A stretch of DNA of 64,000 nucleotides from an uncultured Prevotellaceae bacterium (lineage in GTDB: Bacteria; Bacteroidota; Bacteroidia; Bacteroidales; Bacteroidaceae), in contig ONCG01000003.1 of NCBI GenBank assembly GCA_900316285.1, positions 1 through 64,000 on the forward strand. The letters run 5' to 3'. Under the pieces are notes generated by a model that saw nothing but the letters and a program-made list of their open reading frames with translations, searched no databases and had not been told where the DNA came from. How positions within the stretch are numbered: position 1 is the stretch's first letter; each line of letters opens with the position of its first letter. This document shows positions 22,491 through 33,148 of this stretch, piece after piece. The translations under genes and the position numbers were made by a program.

Positions 22491-24269
22491 TCAGTAGCCC
22501 AGTCCGATCTTTCCACCCCAGTTGAGATACCACGTGCGGGTATCGTTGAGGTCGGCCTGGATGAGAGAGCGCATGGTGCCGGCATTCTCTGCACCACGAC
22601 GGTTGTAGACGCGGTTGGCGAGATACGACGGGTCGTTGCGGCGGAGTGCCACACGCATGAGGTCGTAGAAGCGGTAGCCTTCGAAAGCGAACTCGAGTGC
22701 TTCCTCGTCGACGATGAGGTCCTCGACCTTCGCAATCTGATACTGCAGGCGAGCCGACTCGTCGGTGAGGAGCGTGTCGTCGGGCATGACATAGTATTCG
22801 TTCACCGAAGAGTATCCCGAGCCCACAGAGTGGATACCCATGGTGGTGGGACTGGTGCTACCCAGCGGCTCCTCAATGACATACTGGATGTTGGGGAAGT
22901 CGAACTGGCTGATCCACACGCTATCGGCACGATAGTAGGGGATGACCCGCTCGGCGATGACCTGGTTGTTCACGCCGTTCTTCAGGAACTCGAAGGCAAA
23001 GCGCGGATAGCCTGCACGGTTGAGGGCTTCTGCCAAGCGCAGGTAGACCATCGCCCTACGATAGATGTGCACATTGCGTGAGCTGTACTTGTCGAAGACG
23101 GAATAGTTCTTGATGCGCTTCGAGCTGCCGCCAACATCATGCACCAACACATTCTCCTCAGAAGTCCAGGCACGGCTCAGGCGCAGGTCGCCCGTCTGAT
23201 AGTCGGAGAGTCCGTCGGGTGCATACGACACGCTACCCTGCGAATTGACGTGGCAGTACTTCTGAGCTGCTGAGAGTTGGATGATGCTCTGCGAAGGAAC
23301 AATCGAGGACTTGTACTCGTTGTTCACATTGCAGTTGAAGAGATTGCGGAGCTCGCTGTAGTTGCCTTCAGAAGGAATGGAGTCGCCAGGAATCATCGTG
23401 ATGAGTCCGGAGTTGGGACTAACGCTCTCCGTACTGAAATTGTTTAACGACCAGCTGTCAGACCACGACATCCAGTGAGCATCGTCGCGCGCCCAGCGAA
23501 TGCTGTTGGTGCCAAACGGATAGGAAGAGTTGGTACCATTGCGCGTGCTGATGTACTTGTAGTAGTTGAGGGCTGCCTCCTTGTAGTTGCCTGCCCAGAG
23601 GTTGAGGTCGCCCAGCAACACATAAATGGGGAAGTAGAAGAGCTTGGAGTTCGTACTACGGATTTCCCCATAGTTAGGCGTTTCTACATCGGCATAGGGA
23701 GCGATGTCGTTGATGAAATACTGGCAGACTTCCTTAATGCCATACTTCGGATAGTCCATTTCCGACTCTGCCTTGCTCAGGATGGGCTCGGTGACGAAGG
23801 GAACGGAACCGTAGTTGAGGACCAGCTGCAGGTAGGTCCATGCACGGAATGCCTTCACGGCAGCATACTCACGCTCGAAGACCAGCTCGTTGCGGTTGTT
23901 GCGCAATGCCGTGTCGCACTTGGCAAGATAGTAGTTGCAGTTGTTGATGACGGCATAATAGTCGCGTGGAGCATTATACATGTTCTCGTCGCTGATATTA
24001 AAGAAGGCCACATCGCGAAGATCGGCAGAAGTGAACTCGGTAATATCAGAGAGGTCGCCACGCATCTCGCCCAACAAAATCGTTCGGTCGGCGATGACCT
24101 GCATCTTATTCATGATGCCTGCCACTGACCACAGCGTATCGGTAGCATTGTTGAGGTGATCCTTGTCTGCATAGATGACCTGGTCAGACTCCTGGTCGAG
24201 GAAGTCGCTACAAGAGACAAAGCCGCAGACGGCGCAGATGGCGCAGATCAATATACTTAGTTTCTTCAT
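22491..24269 (-). CDS. SusD-like outer-membrane lipoprotein
   Basis: The start taken is MKKLSILICAICAV at 24269 (an ATG two codons earlier is also possible). 592 aa. Lipobox FVSC at about 18-21, then the SusD/RagB N-terminal pattern (DFLDQESDQVIYADKDHLNNA) with helical TPR-like units (YYAVINNCNYYLAKCD, AAVKAFRAWTYLQLVLNYGSVPFVTEP). The C-terminal RagB region contains FEGYRFYDLMRVALRRNDPSYLANRVYNR. SusD proteins bind oligomers at the cell surface and cap the SusC channel. It directly follows its SusC partner. Confidence 0.92.
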   Translation of the reverse strand: MKKLSILICAICAVCGFVSCSDFLDQESDQVIYADKDHLNNATDTLWSVAGIMNKMQVIADRTILLGEMRGDLSDITEFTSADLRDVAFFNISDENMYNAPRDYYAVINNCNYYLAKCDTALRNNRNELVFEREYAAVKAFRAWTYLQLVLNYGSVPFVTEPILSKAESEMDYPKYGIKEVCQYFINDIAPYADVETPNYGEIRSTNSKLFYFPIYVLLGDLNLWAGNYKEAALNYYKYISTRNGTNSSYPFGTNSIRWARDDAHWMSWSDSWSLNNFSTESVSPNSGLITMIPGDSIPSEGNYSELRNLFNCNVNNEYKSSIVPSQSIIQLSAAQKYCHVNSQGSVSYAPDGLSDYQTGDLRLSRAWTSEENVLVHDVGGSSKRIKNYSVFDKYSSRNVHIYRRAMVYLRLAEALNRAGYPRFAFEFLKNGVNNQVIAERVIPYYRADSVWISQFDFPNIQYVIEEPLGSTSPTTMGIHSVGSGYSSVNEYYVMPDDTLLTDESARLQYQIAKVEDLIVDEEALEFAFEGYRFYDLMRVALRRNDPSYLANRVYNRRGAENAGTMRSLIQADLNDTRTWYLNWGGKIGLGY

Positions 24270-24319
24270 AATCATGAATCTTTATTCGAATTATCAATTT
24301 TCACGTTTACAATGAGGGA

Positions 24320-27300
24320 TTAGAGGTTGATCTTCACACCGGCAACAAAGCTGCGGCTGAGCGGCAGACGACCGAGGTCGATGCCCTGACCGATGACGTT
24401 GTTGGTCATGGTGAACTCAGGATCAGCACCCAGATACTTCGTGAACGTCAGCAGGTTGTTGGCCTGAATCCAGAACTGGAAGCCCTGCAGGAAGGTGGAG
24501 TGCATGGGAAGCGAGTAGCTCAGTGTGACGGTCTTCAGCTTCAGATAGCTGCCATCCTCAATCCAGCGGTTGCTGAAGCGGCTGTTGCCAAGGGGATCCT
24601 GGAACGTTGCCTTGGGGATGTCGGTGACCTGTCCCTCAGTCTGCCAACGGCGTGTGAGAGCGGTGGTCTGATTCATGAAGCGGCTGCCTCCTTCGAGCTG
24701 GCTGCGCATATAGTTATAGACATCGTTGCCGAGGCAATAGTTGAAGTCGATGTCGAGCTTGAAGCGCTTGTAGGCCAGCGTGGTGAAGATGTTACCATAG
24801 ATGTCGGGGTTGGGATCGCCAATGAAGGTGCGGTCGGCCTCGGTGATCTGATGGTCGCCATCGAGATCGGCGAAGTGAACGTCGCCGGCGCCGAAATAGT
24901 TGCGGTCGATGCCATTGGCAGCCATCACATACAAGCCAGCAGAGGAAGCCTCTTCGCTGGTGGCGAACACGCCAAGCGACTTATAGCCATAGAAGGCATT
25001 GGCTGAATGGCCAATCTCCGTGCGAACGGTAGCACCATAGACATCGGTTTCGAATGCCGTCTGGTTGTCAGAGAGCTTCGTGATCTTGTTCACATAGTGG
25101 CCCATGCTGGCACCGAGCTTCCACTGGAAGTCCTTCAGCGAAAGTACCTTGCCCACGGCCGTAACGTCGAAGCCCTCGTTCTTCATCGAGCCACCATTCG
25201 ACCAGTTGCGCTCCAGACCAGAGAGGAAGCCCAGCGTCTGGAACATGAGCAGATGGTCGGTGTTGCTGCGGAAGTAGTTGAAGCGTACGTTCAGGCGGTT
25301 GTTGATGAAGTTGCCTTCGAAACCGGCATTGAAGCGCTTCGTGGTCTCCCACTGCAGGTTGGTGTTACCGATGTTCTCGAATGAAAGACCGGAGACGACA
25401 TTGAGGAAGTTGTTGGAGCTGAAGTAGCTGCGTGCAGCATAGTAGTCGAGGTCGTCGTTACCGCTGACATCGAAGCCTGCCGTCAGACGGAGGTAGTCGA
25501 TGCCGCGCACACCGGCGAACCACGGCTCATTGCTCATTACCCAAGAAGCCTGCACACCGGGGAAGATACCCCATGCCACACCGAATGCTTTCAGGGCGTT
25601 GTCGGCATCCTTACCGAAGCGCGACGAAGCCTCTGCGGTGAGGTTGGCCTGCAGGTAGTAGCGCTGCAGGTAGTTGTACTCTGCCTGTGCATACCAAGCA
25701 ATGGAGTTCCAGTTGTCGTTGGTACCGAACGTGTGCGGATGGTCAAGACCAGAGCTGATGGTAGGAATCTTATCGCTGCTGGTGTTGTAGCCGAGCTGCG
25801 AGCTCATGGTGTAGCTCTCCCAGTTGATGCGGGCACCACCGAAGAGGTGCAGGTAGTGGGCTGCAAAGCGGTTATTCCAGTCGAGACGTGTGTCGCTCAT
25901 CACTGAATTCTGCTTGCCGGCCATCGAGCGCACCTCGTTGTTCACATAGGCATTCACACTCGACACATAGTAGCTGGGCACACCATTCAGCGGGATGTAC
26001 AGCTTCTCGTTGGTGTTAACGAGGTTGTAGCTGAAGTGCTCGCTGAGCGACAGGTTCTTGTTGAACTGGAACTTAGGCGTCACCGAGAGGTTGATCATGG
26101 AGTTCTCGAAGCGGTTCTTGTTCTCTGCATCACCAAACTCATTGACTGCCAACGGGTTGGCCAGTTTGTAGTTGTAGTTGGTGTAGTCGGCCAAGGCCTC
26201 GTCGAGGTAGCTCTCATCGGTCACGTCGACATAGCTGTCAGAGAGACGGCCACTGGCAAACGTGTAGGGGCTGAGCATCGGGCTCTTGGCATAGGCCAGG
26301 AAGGCTGCCGATGTGGGAGTGCCCTCGCTGTAGTTTGCAGGAGCACCATCGTTGCGCAGATTGCGAGTCTGGTTGGCAAACGATGCGTCAAAGCGAATCT
26401 CGAACTTATCGGTGAGGTGAATATCGGTATTGAAACGGATGTTCAGACGGCTCATCGTGTTGTACTTCAGCGTGCTCTGGTTGGTGATGTATCCGAGCGA
26501 GAGGTTGTAGTCGGCCACATCGTCACCACCTTCTACGTTGATGCTATAGTTCTGCGTGAGTGCAGTGTGATAGACCAACTCCTTCCAGTCAGTATTGTTG
26601 TGATACTGCGGATAATAATAATAGGTGGGATCCTCATTGAGGAACTTGAAGTCCTTGATGGTGGTTGAAGTGGTCTTCAGCAGGTCGGAGGCGTAGCTCT
26701 TGTACTGGCTGGCATTCATCACGTCGATGAACTTCGGCTCGAGCGTCACACCAGCCGAGATGCTGGCAGTGATGCGGGTAGCCATGCTGTGGTTACGACG
26801 CGTGTTGACGAGCAGCACACCATTGGCACCCTTGGCACCATAGAGGGCTGTACCGTTACGAACCACCGTGACACTCTCGATGTCGGCGGGGCTGATGTTC
26901 GTCAGGATATTGTTGTAATAGCCTTCGTGAAGAGTGGTACGGCCATACTGCTGGTCGAAGATGACGCCATCGACGACAACAAGCGGTTGTGCATTGATAT
27001 TCAGCGAGTTGACGCCATTCATAAACATCACGCTGCCGAGTCCGGGAATACCGCTGCGGGAAGTGGTGTGCACGTTGGCACCAAGATGCTTCTGCACTTC
27101 TTCCTCGATGGAGACGGCATTGGAGAAACGGAAGTCGGCAGCCGACTCATCGGCAGTGACATTCGTGCCCTTGGCATACTCTGCACTGAACGTGACAGGA
27201 TAGAGCAGCACATCGCGCTGGGCTTCGTCGGCAACGAGGCCGATCTTTGCCATGTTGCGTTCAGGGGCACTCACTTCGAGCGACGTGGCGAAAAGAGGAA

Positions 27301-27565
27301 CCTTGATCTCATAGGTGCCATCGCTGTGTGACAGCGCACTATAGCCATCCACCTCAGCCACTCGCACCATTGCACCGGAGATGGGTGCCTTGGTGGCGGC
27401 ATTGAGCACACGACCCTTGACGACACGTGTAGGATATTGCTTGCGCGGCTTGGCAGGTTTCTCCTTACGGGGAGCATCCATCAGCTCGCTATCGTCCTCC
27501 TGAGCTGCCACGGGAGCTACGCTCAGTATGAGGAGAGAGAGGCAATATAATATATATTTTTTCAT
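24320..27565 (-). CDS. SusC/RagA-like TonB-dependent transporter
   Basis: 1081 aa. Signal peptide MKKYILYCLSLLILSVAPVAAQ, then an unusually acidic-then-basic spacer (EDDSELMDAPRKEKPAKPRK), a CarboxypepD_reg-like domain (VVKGRVLNAATKAPISGAMV), plug (LVVVDGVIFDQQ, NGTALYGAKGANGVLLVNT) and a 22-strand barrel ending in RSFVAGVKINL. It imports oligomers bound by SusD using TonB energy. Its closest partner is the SusD gene 50 bases downstream. It differs from the other SusC here in its plug and spacer, so the two pairs probably take different substrates. Confidence 0.93.
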   Translation of the reverse strand: MKKYILYCLSLLILSVAPVAAQEDDSELMDAPRKEKPAKPRKQYPTRVVKGRVLNAATKAPISGAMVRVAEVDGYSALSHSDGTYEIKVPLFATSLEVSAPERNMAKIGLVADEAQRDVLLYPVTFSAEYAKGTNVTADESAADFRFSNAVSIEEEVQKHLGANVHTTSRSGIPGLGSVMFMNGVNSLNINAQPLVVVDGVIFDQQYGRTTLHEGYYNNILTNISPADIESVTVVRNGTALYGAKGANGVLLVNTRRNHSMATRITASISAGVTLEPKFIDVMNASQYKSYASDLLKTTSTTIKDFKFLNEDPTYYYYPQYHNNTDWKELVYHTALTQNYSINVEGGDDVADYNLSLGYITNQSTLKYNTMSRLNIRFNTDIHLTDKFEIRFDASFANQTRNLRNDGAPANYSEGTPTSAAFLAYAKSPMLSPYTFASGRLSDSYVDVTDESYLDEALADYTNYNYKLANPLAVNEFGDAENKNRFENSMINLSVTPKFQFNKNLSLSEHFSYNLVNTNEKLYIPLNGVPSYYVSSVNAYVNNEVRSMAGKQNSVMSDTRLDWNNRFAAHYLHLFGGARINWESYTMSSQLGYNTSSDKIPTISSGLDHPHTFGTNDNWNSIAWYAQAEYNYLQRYYLQANLTAEASSRFGKDADNALKAFGVAWGIFPGVQASWVMSNEPWFAGVRGIDYLRLTAGFDVSGNDDLDYYAARSYFSSNNFLNVVSGLSFENIGNTNLQWETTKRFNAGFEGNFINNRLNVRFNYFRSNTDHLLMFQTLGFLSGLERNWSNGGSMKNEGFDVTAVGKVLSLKDFQWKLGASMGHYVNKITKLSDNQTAFETDVYGATVRTEIGHSANAFYGYKSLGVFATSEEASSAGLYVMAANGIDRNYFGAGDVHFADLDGDHQITEADRTFIGDPNPDIYGNIFTTLAYKRFKLDIDFNYCLGNDVYNYMRSQLEGGSRFMNQTTALTRRWQTEGQVTDIPKATFQDPLGNSRFSNRWIEDGSYLKLKTVTLSYSLPMHSTFLQGFQFWIQANNLLTFTKYLGADPEFTMTNNVIGQGIDLGRLPLSRSFVAGVKINL

Positions 27566-27590
27566 ATCGGATTAATCTTAAAGGTTATTA

Positions 27591-29285
27591 CTATAGAGCA
27601 CGCTTGGCACTCTCCTCTGTGGCAGTCTCGCGATGAGGCACCAGCAGGATGCAGTCAAGGCGCAGGCGACGTGTGAACGTAGCCGTCTGTGACGTAGACA
27701 CATTCACTGAAATCTTGAACGTGGTCTGAGCATCGGCCAGTCCATAAGCGCAGGTCGGGAAGACAAACTTCTCGCTCAGAAGCACCGTATCGACCTCTTG
27801 TGACCAGCTTTCAAAGTTACGCGAGGTGACTTGCAGACGACGAGTGGTGGTGCCGCCCGTCTGGTCGCAGATGGTCATATCAGCATTGAAGCGACTGCCC
27901 TTGGCAGCTTCCTCTAAGGCCAGCGTGTCGCGAGCCAACACAGGAACGATGACGGCATAGACGTCGTATTCCACATTCGAGAGCTGTCCGGGAACCTTGA
28001 AGGTTACCGAAGGATTGGCGGTAGCCACCTTAGGCTCAAACTCTACGAATGTGTTGCCGGAAACCTTGTTGTAGAAGGGGTTGTCGGGCTGCACCTCATA
28101 GATGGTGACAGGCTCATTGACATTCGTCGTTTCCACGATGCCCTGAATCTGCTCGGCCTCCACCTTGATGGTCTGCATGAAGGTCTCATACTTCGACACA
28201 TTGAATTTCGAAGCCTTCAGCACGTTACCATTACTACAGGTGACACTCTCCGTGCCATCGAACACGCCACCCTTGTCGAACGGCTTGAAATAGATGTAGT
28301 ACGGATCGAGGTCGAGTGCGCGGCGGGTCAGATAGGAGTTGGCCACCGTCGACACGGCCGAGTCGCGCAGGGCGACATCGGTGTTACGTGTGCGGCTGAA
28401 GATGGTTCCGCCAACAATCGACATGCGCGGTGAGGCAAACACGAGCGAGTCGCGCTTAGCCACCTGGTTGTGGTAGTTGAAGTAAGGAACATACTCTTCC
28501 ACCATGCGGTTCCACTCAGCATTTGTGGGAGCCACCATCCAGTAGGTGCTGTCCTCTGAATTGATTTCGCCCTGCAGCGTGAAGATGTCGTTACGCAGTT
28601 CGGACACGGAGTCGAGATATTGCGTCTGACCATCTACAATCTCACCCGGCACACTCTTTGCAGCGTTGAATTCGTAGACGCTATAGCTGTTGATGAAGTT
28701 ATAGACGCTGTCGAGGTCCTTGTCGTGCTCAAGATATTCGAACACACTGGGGAAGTAAGGCAGCTGGCGGCTCAGCGTGAAGAGAACGCCGTTGTTGTAG
28801 AGTGCGTTCGTCGACTTCAGGGCTACACCACCCAGGCTGTTGCCAGTGAGCACCTCGTACTTGCCGTTCATCATCGTGATGGAATCGTTGGTGAGCGACG
28901 ACACGGGGTATTTGTAAAGCGTCATGTGGTTCTGCAAGAACTGTTTCACTACGGTGTTGTCGTCGGTGCGCACACCAGCAGCCTTCTGTGCCTTGTAGAC
29001 AGCAATGAGGCTGTCGGCCTGTGCCGATGAAAGCACATCGTCTGTGGGAGCGAAGACAGAGAACGTCTGGCTGCCATTCAGCAGCAGATCGTAGCCGCAT
29101 TCCTTCACCACACGAGTGAAATTGCTCAAGTTGCCGTTCGACTGGATAGCGGACCAAAGTGTTCCGCTATCGACAGTCGATGCATCGTAGTGCTCGTTCC
29201 AGTCGTCGCTACACGACACGCTGATGAGCAGCGCGGCGGCAACGGCGAAGGCTGAGCCTATCTTGTTGAATTGATACTTTTTCAT
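27591..29285 (-). CDS. fasciclin (FAS1) domain lipoprotein
   Basis: The start taken is MKKYQFNKIGSAF at 29285. 564 aa. Lipobox SVSC at about 24-27, then DDWNEHYD as in many Bacteroidales surface lipoproteins. A FAS1 domain follows (LWSAIQSNGNLSNFTRVVKECGYDLLLNGSQTFSVFAPTDDVL, then VVKQFLQNHM). The second half has beta-rich segments with VTIYEVQPDNPFYNK. FAS1 domains mediate protein or glycan contacts. It lies between the other FAS1 gene (41 bases) and the second SusC gene (25 bases), so it is part of the uptake operon, probably a surface glycan- or protein-binding accessory protein. Confidence 0.85.
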   Translation of the reverse strand: MKKYQFNKIGSAFAVAAALLISVSCSDDWNEHYDASTVDSGTLWSAIQSNGNLSNFTRVVKECGYDLLLNGSQTFSVFAPTDDVLSSAQADSLIAVYKAQKAAGVRTDDNTVVKQFLQNHMTLYKYPVSSLTNDSITMMNGKYEVLTGNSLGGVALKSTNALYNNGVLFTLSRQLPYFPSVFEYLEHDKDLDSVYNFINSYSVYEFNAAKSVPGEIVDGQTQYLDSVSELRNDIFTLQGEINSEDSTYWMVAPTNAEWNRMVEEYVPYFNYHNQVAKRDSLVFASPRMSIVGGTIFSRTRNTDVALRDSAVSTVANSYLTRRALDLDPYYIYFKPFDKGGVFDGTESVTCSNGNVLKASKFNVSKYETFMQTIKVEAEQIQGIVETTNVNEPVTIYEVQPDNPFYNKVSGNTFVEFEPKVATANPSVTFKVPGQLSNVEYDVYAVIVPVLARDTLALEEAAKGSRFNADMTICDQTGGTTTRRLQVTSRNFESWSQEVDTVLLSEKFVFPTCAYGLADAQTTFKISVNVSTSQTATFTRRLRLDCILLVPHRETATEESAKRAL

Positions 29286-29326
29286 ATTCATTCGGTTTAT
29301 TTTGTTGCTTAAACAAATCGGTTGGA

Positions 29327-31348
29327 TTAGAGCATGTCCTCCATAAGACCTTCATCGGTCACACCATAGACACTCTTCGGCACAAGCTCCAGATAGTCGA
29401 GCATGAACTCGTTGTTATTACCCTTCTTCACCGATACGCAGCGGATGCGCAGATAGTGGTCCACGTTCGGATCCATGTGAGCCGTACAGATGACCATGCG
29501 CAGCGTCTGAGGCTGGGTTGCGAAGATGGTCGTCGTAGAACCACCGGCACCATTGTAACGATAGCCACCGGCAGCACCGCGATAGAAGCCCTTGTTCTTC
29601 ATAACCTTCTGGTCGGTAGCCAAGTCAGGCGTCGACATTGTGGTGTAGTCACCCTTCCAGTCGGAACCAACGATGGAAGCATGGTCGAGCTGACGAGTCA
29701 TGTCGAGCGGGATGCCCATTGGCTTGTCGTCGAAGTAGAACTGTGCAATACCACGGGTGGGCTCAGCAGCATAGCCGAGACGCACCTGCCAATCGCCTTC
29801 ATAGGGAACCGGCGGGAGTTTGAACGTGATATCGAAGTCGCCCATCAGGTTGAACTCATCGCCCTCGTAGCAGTCGTAGTAGTCGTGCGGACGACGATAG
29901 ATGAAGTAAGAATCATTGATCGTCACACCTTTCAGATAGCCATTGGGGAAATAGTAGTTACGACCATACTTTGCTGTTTCGTCGTAGTCGGGATCCTGAT
30001 ACTTACGACCACCGTTACGCTCATTCAGACGGACATCGTTCGTCATCAGCTCGGGGAAGATGGTCGAGAAGTCCATGCGGATTCTCATATTGTGAGCGAT
30101 GTCACGCGTGGGAACGTCGAAGGCCAGGATATCTTCCACATAGAAGTAGCGGCCGTTCAGGGCATCCTGCTTAAACTCATCTTCAACACGCGGGATGATG
30201 CGCACACCGGGGATGGTGAACTCATCGTCGTAGCGGCGGTTGATGTAGCGCTGTCCTACCGTGCTGCCACCAGCCCACTTACGAACGGTCAGGCGCTCGA
30301 ACTTCATCATGGTGTGAGGCAGCATCGTCTCATACCAGTCGATGGGGTTCATCACCGTTGTCAGAATACCTATATCGGTATACGGAGTGAGGTAGTTCCA
30401 ACCCTTCACATCACGGTCTAGGATGTGATAAGCCAAGAAGCGATACAACGGGTTCTTCGGATGCTTGATATGAGCAAAGTCGTGATAATCAGCATTGGCA
30501 TCCTCTGGATACACTTCGTCGTAGATTTCGCAGGCTTTCTTATAAAGATCCTCCACGGTGGTGATGTTGTACTTCGCCCGCAGCGTGGAATCGGTAGGAA
30601 CGAACACCGTGAATCCAAAACGCCTTTCGTCAGGAACCGTTGCCGTCTCCTTGTTCACGTGCGAGGTATAGCGGATGCGTGGCCAAACAGTATGGTCCCA
30701 AGTAGCATCTTTGTATTCGAAGAGCGAATCAGCCAGTCCTGTGAGCTCCAGTGCTGCCACATAGAGCGAGATGTTAGGATTGGTCTTCATCACGTCGATG
30801 ATCATGCGGTTACTGCTCTCCAGCACTTCCGTGATGGGTTGCATGATACCATTCTCCACAGAGTCGTCCTGCATGGTGAAGATGATGTGTGACGTACCGT
30901 TCAGGAACACCACTGCGTTCTCATTGTCGTCAACGCCATGGCTGACTTCAATGTAACGGCGGTTCATGTTGGCCGTATTCAGCACACCGTCCTCCATGTC
31001 TGACGTGGAGAGCATATTATCAACAAGGTGCGTGCGCGTCAGCGTGTCGCAATCGGCAACCGACAAGTCGTCTATCGACTTCAGTCCACGCTTGGCAAGA
31101 TAAGCCTGCACGGCATCGTTGGTGGGCGGGAAGCAGGTGTAGGCTCCATAGGTAGCCAGGAGGTCCATCATGCCTGCACGCTCCACAATAGTAGCAAAAT
31201 CACTGAATTCGTCGTGGCTCTGCAGATACTCACTCATCATCTGACCCTTGAAGGTATAGAAATTCGATGAGTCGGGTTCATCAGAGCAACTCGACACAAA
31301 GCCGAGCATGGCAACGACGACCAATAACATCAAACTATATTTTTTCAT
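29327..31348 (-). CDS. fasciclin (FAS1) domain lipoprotein
   Basis: The start taken is MKKYSLMLLVVVAMLG at 31348. 673 aa. Lipobox VSSC at about 18-21. FAS1 features are present twice: FATIVERAGMMDLLATYGAYTCFPPTNDAVQAYL early, and RRFGFTVFVPTDSTLRAKYN near 240. The later half (DFDITFKLPPVPYEGDWQVRLGYA, FYFDDKPMGIPLDMTRQL) looks like a galactose-binding-type beta sandwich. It is encoded directly after the first SusD gene. Probably a cell-surface binding protein of the uptake complex; the ligand is unknown. Confidence 0.85.
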   Translation of the reverse strand: MKKYSLMLLVVVAMLGFVSSCSDEPDSSNFYTFKGQMMSEYLQSHDEFSDFATIVERAGMMDLLATYGAYTCFPPTNDAVQAYLAKRGLKSIDDLSVADCDTLTRTHLVDNMLSTSDMEDGVLNTANMNRRYIEVSHGVDDNENAVVFLNGTSHIIFTMQDDSVENGIMQPITEVLESSNRMIIDVMKTNPNISLYVAALELTGLADSLFEYKDATWDHTVWPRIRYTSHVNKETATVPDERRFGFTVFVPTDSTLRAKYNITTVEDLYKKACEIYDEVYPEDANADYHDFAHIKHPKNPLYRFLAYHILDRDVKGWNYLTPYTDIGILTTVMNPIDWYETMLPHTMMKFERLTVRKWAGGSTVGQRYINRRYDDEFTIPGVRIIPRVEDEFKQDALNGRYFYVEDILAFDVPTRDIAHNMRIRMDFSTIFPELMTNDVRLNERNGGRKYQDPDYDETAKYGRNYYFPNGYLKGVTINDSYFIYRRPHDYYDCYEGDEFNLMGDFDITFKLPPVPYEGDWQVRLGYAAEPTRGIAQFYFDDKPMGIPLDMTRQLDHASIVGSDWKGDYTTMSTPDLATDQKVMKNKGFYRGAAGGYRYNGAGGSTTTIFATQPQTLRMVICTAHMDPNVDHYLRIRCVSVKKGNNNEFMLDYLELVPKSVYGVTDEGLMEDML

Positions 31349-31391
31349 TTCTGTCATTCTTTATTGATTAGAATCTATCTTGCGACGTTTC

Positions 31392-33137
31392 TCATTTGCC
31401 GGTGCGCTCGTAAGAATCGTTCTCACCACTGCTGAAGGCAGGATTCTGAACGAGATTCTTGTTCACCTTGATTTCGTCGTTGTTATAGGGCCAGTAAATG
31501 GCATCCATACGTGAGAGTTTACTCGAGATGGCCGTACCACCGCTCGATCCCTTGCGCGAGACAACACCCACCAGGAAGTTGGTATTGCCGTCACGACGTG
31601 AGCGGCGCACGAGGTCGTACCAACGCTTGCCTTCGAACATCAGTTCGCGCTGACGCTCAGCCAGAACAAGCTCCTGCATCTGCGACTTCGTGTTGAACTT
31701 GCTGTAGTCGAGTTCCTTGGAGCCTGTCGAGCAGTTGGAACGCTTGCTGATGGCATTGATAATAGCAAAAGCCTGCTTGTAGAGCGTATCGTTCTGCTGC
31801 TTGCCAATATCTGTGGAATCGTTGTTGGAAGCCATCTCTACCAATGCCTCTGCCTTCATAAGCATCACATCGGTCAGACGATAGATGATCCAGTTGGCAT
31901 GGCAATAGTCCTGTGCATAAGCAGATGCGTAGCTAACGGCATCGGACTTGAGCTCAGCCTTGGTCATATCAATCAATACCGACTGATAAGCATACTTGTT
32001 GATGCCATAGAGGGTCTTCGAGAGAGCCTGTACGTTTTCCCAATAGCGGGTGTCATACTTCGACAAGAACACATCGTACACCTCGTCGGGAACGTCGGTA
32101 CCAATGAAGTCGGCAACCTTAACACTGCCAGGGAAGGTTCTATCGTTACCATAGCGGCTACTGACAGCTCCGTTAGAAGGCATGTTGTTATTGTTCATGA
32201 AGATGAGCTCGAAGATGCTCTCACGGCTGTTTCCGCGACCGAAGATGGCTTCGAAAGCATTACCATAGGTGCTTCCGGTAGCCGAACCATCGGTGATGAT
32301 GGGGTAGCCGTCGATCATGCGATCGGTGACCGACACGCGCGAGCCCATCTTGTCGAGTTCGTTCTGGTAGTCAACGGTCTTCGCGTCGATGACCATATCG
32401 GCATAGCGCACGGCGCTTGCATAGTCCTGCTTCCAGAGATACATCTCTGCCAGCATGGCATGAATGGCATCCTGCGTGATGCGACCACGCTGATAGTATT
32501 CCTTCGTCACAGGATACTTCTTCACAGCATCGTTCTGAACACTCTCCAGGTCGAGGATCAGGCTGTCGAGTACATCCTCGAACTTGGTAGCCGGCAGATC
32601 CATGGTCTGGTTATCGTCGAGATAGGCAACCGTGGTGTAAGGAACATCGCGGAAGGTGCGAATCAGATAGAAGTACATCAGGTCGCGAAGGGCCGATACT
32701 TCAGCCTTCGTGGCACGCAGCTCACTCTCGGTGTAGTTCGGGTCTTTCTCAGCCACACTCGGTGCAAAGTGGAGCACGGTGTTACAACGGTTGATAATGT
32801 TGTAGAAGTCGACCCAAGAAGTAAAGCTGTTGCTGGCGTTGATGTTCTCCTTGAAGATGTTATAGAGATCTTTCTGATTTTCAACATTTGTACCGCCCAC
32901 GACATTGTCGGAACGGAACTCGCCCCAAGCCATCATTCGGTCGATGACGTTCTGCGACTGCATGGCGGAATAGCAACCTGCCACCACGTTCTCGACGTCG
33001 GCTTCTTCGTTCCAGAACTTATCGAGCACGATGAGCTCAAGCGGTTCTATCTCAAGGAAGTCGGAGCAAGAAGAGAAAGTGCAAGCACCCAGCAGTCCGA
33101 TGAGGGCTGATTTGATGATATTTTTCTTCAGTTTCAT
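31392..33137 (-). CDS. SusD-like outer-membrane lipoprotein
   Basis: 581 aa. Signal MKLKKNIIKSALIGLLGACTFSSC with Cys at about 24, then SDFLEIEPLELIVLDKFWNEEADVENVVAGCYSAMQ, the typical SusD N-terminal pattern. Helical units (ATKAEVSALRDLMYFYLIRTFRDVPYTT, HAMLAEMYLWKQDYASAVRYADMVI) follow. The C-terminus has QELVLAERQRELMFEGKRWYDLVRR, a clear RagB/SusD signature. It begins 11 bases after the SusC stop, a tight pair. Confidence 0.93.
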   Translation of the reverse strand: MKLKKNIIKSALIGLLGACTFSSCSDFLEIEPLELIVLDKFWNEEADVENVVAGCYSAMQSQNVIDRMMAWGEFRSDNVVGGTNVENQKDLYNIFKENINASNSFTSWVDFYNIINRCNTVLHFAPSVAEKDPNYTESELRATKAEVSALRDLMYFYLIRTFRDVPYTTVAYLDDNQTMDLPATKFEDVLDSLILDLESVQNDAVKKYPVTKEYYQRGRITQDAIHAMLAEMYLWKQDYASAVRYADMVIDAKTVDYQNELDKMGSRVSVTDRMIDGYPIITDGSATGSTYGNAFEAIFGRGNSRESIFELIFMNNNNMPSNGAVSSRYGNDRTFPGSVKVADFIGTDVPDEVYDVFLSKYDTRYWENVQALSKTLYGINKYAYQSVLIDMTKAELKSDAVSYASAYAQDYCHANWIIYRLTDVMLMKAEALVEMASNNDSTDIGKQQNDTLYKQAFAIINAISKRSNCSTGSKELDYSKFNTKSQMQELVLAERQRELMFEGKRWYDLVRRSRRDGNTNFLVGVVSRKGSSGGTAISSKLSRMDAIYWPYNNDEIKVNKNLVQNPAFSSGENDSYERTGK

Positions 33138-33148
33138 ATTCTTAAGCT

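Noticed and set aside
28328-28633. Second-frame minus-strand proteins inside the FAS1, SusC and SusD genes
   Set aside because: They are out-of-phase readings with Arg/Ser/Thr-rich composition typical of shadows.
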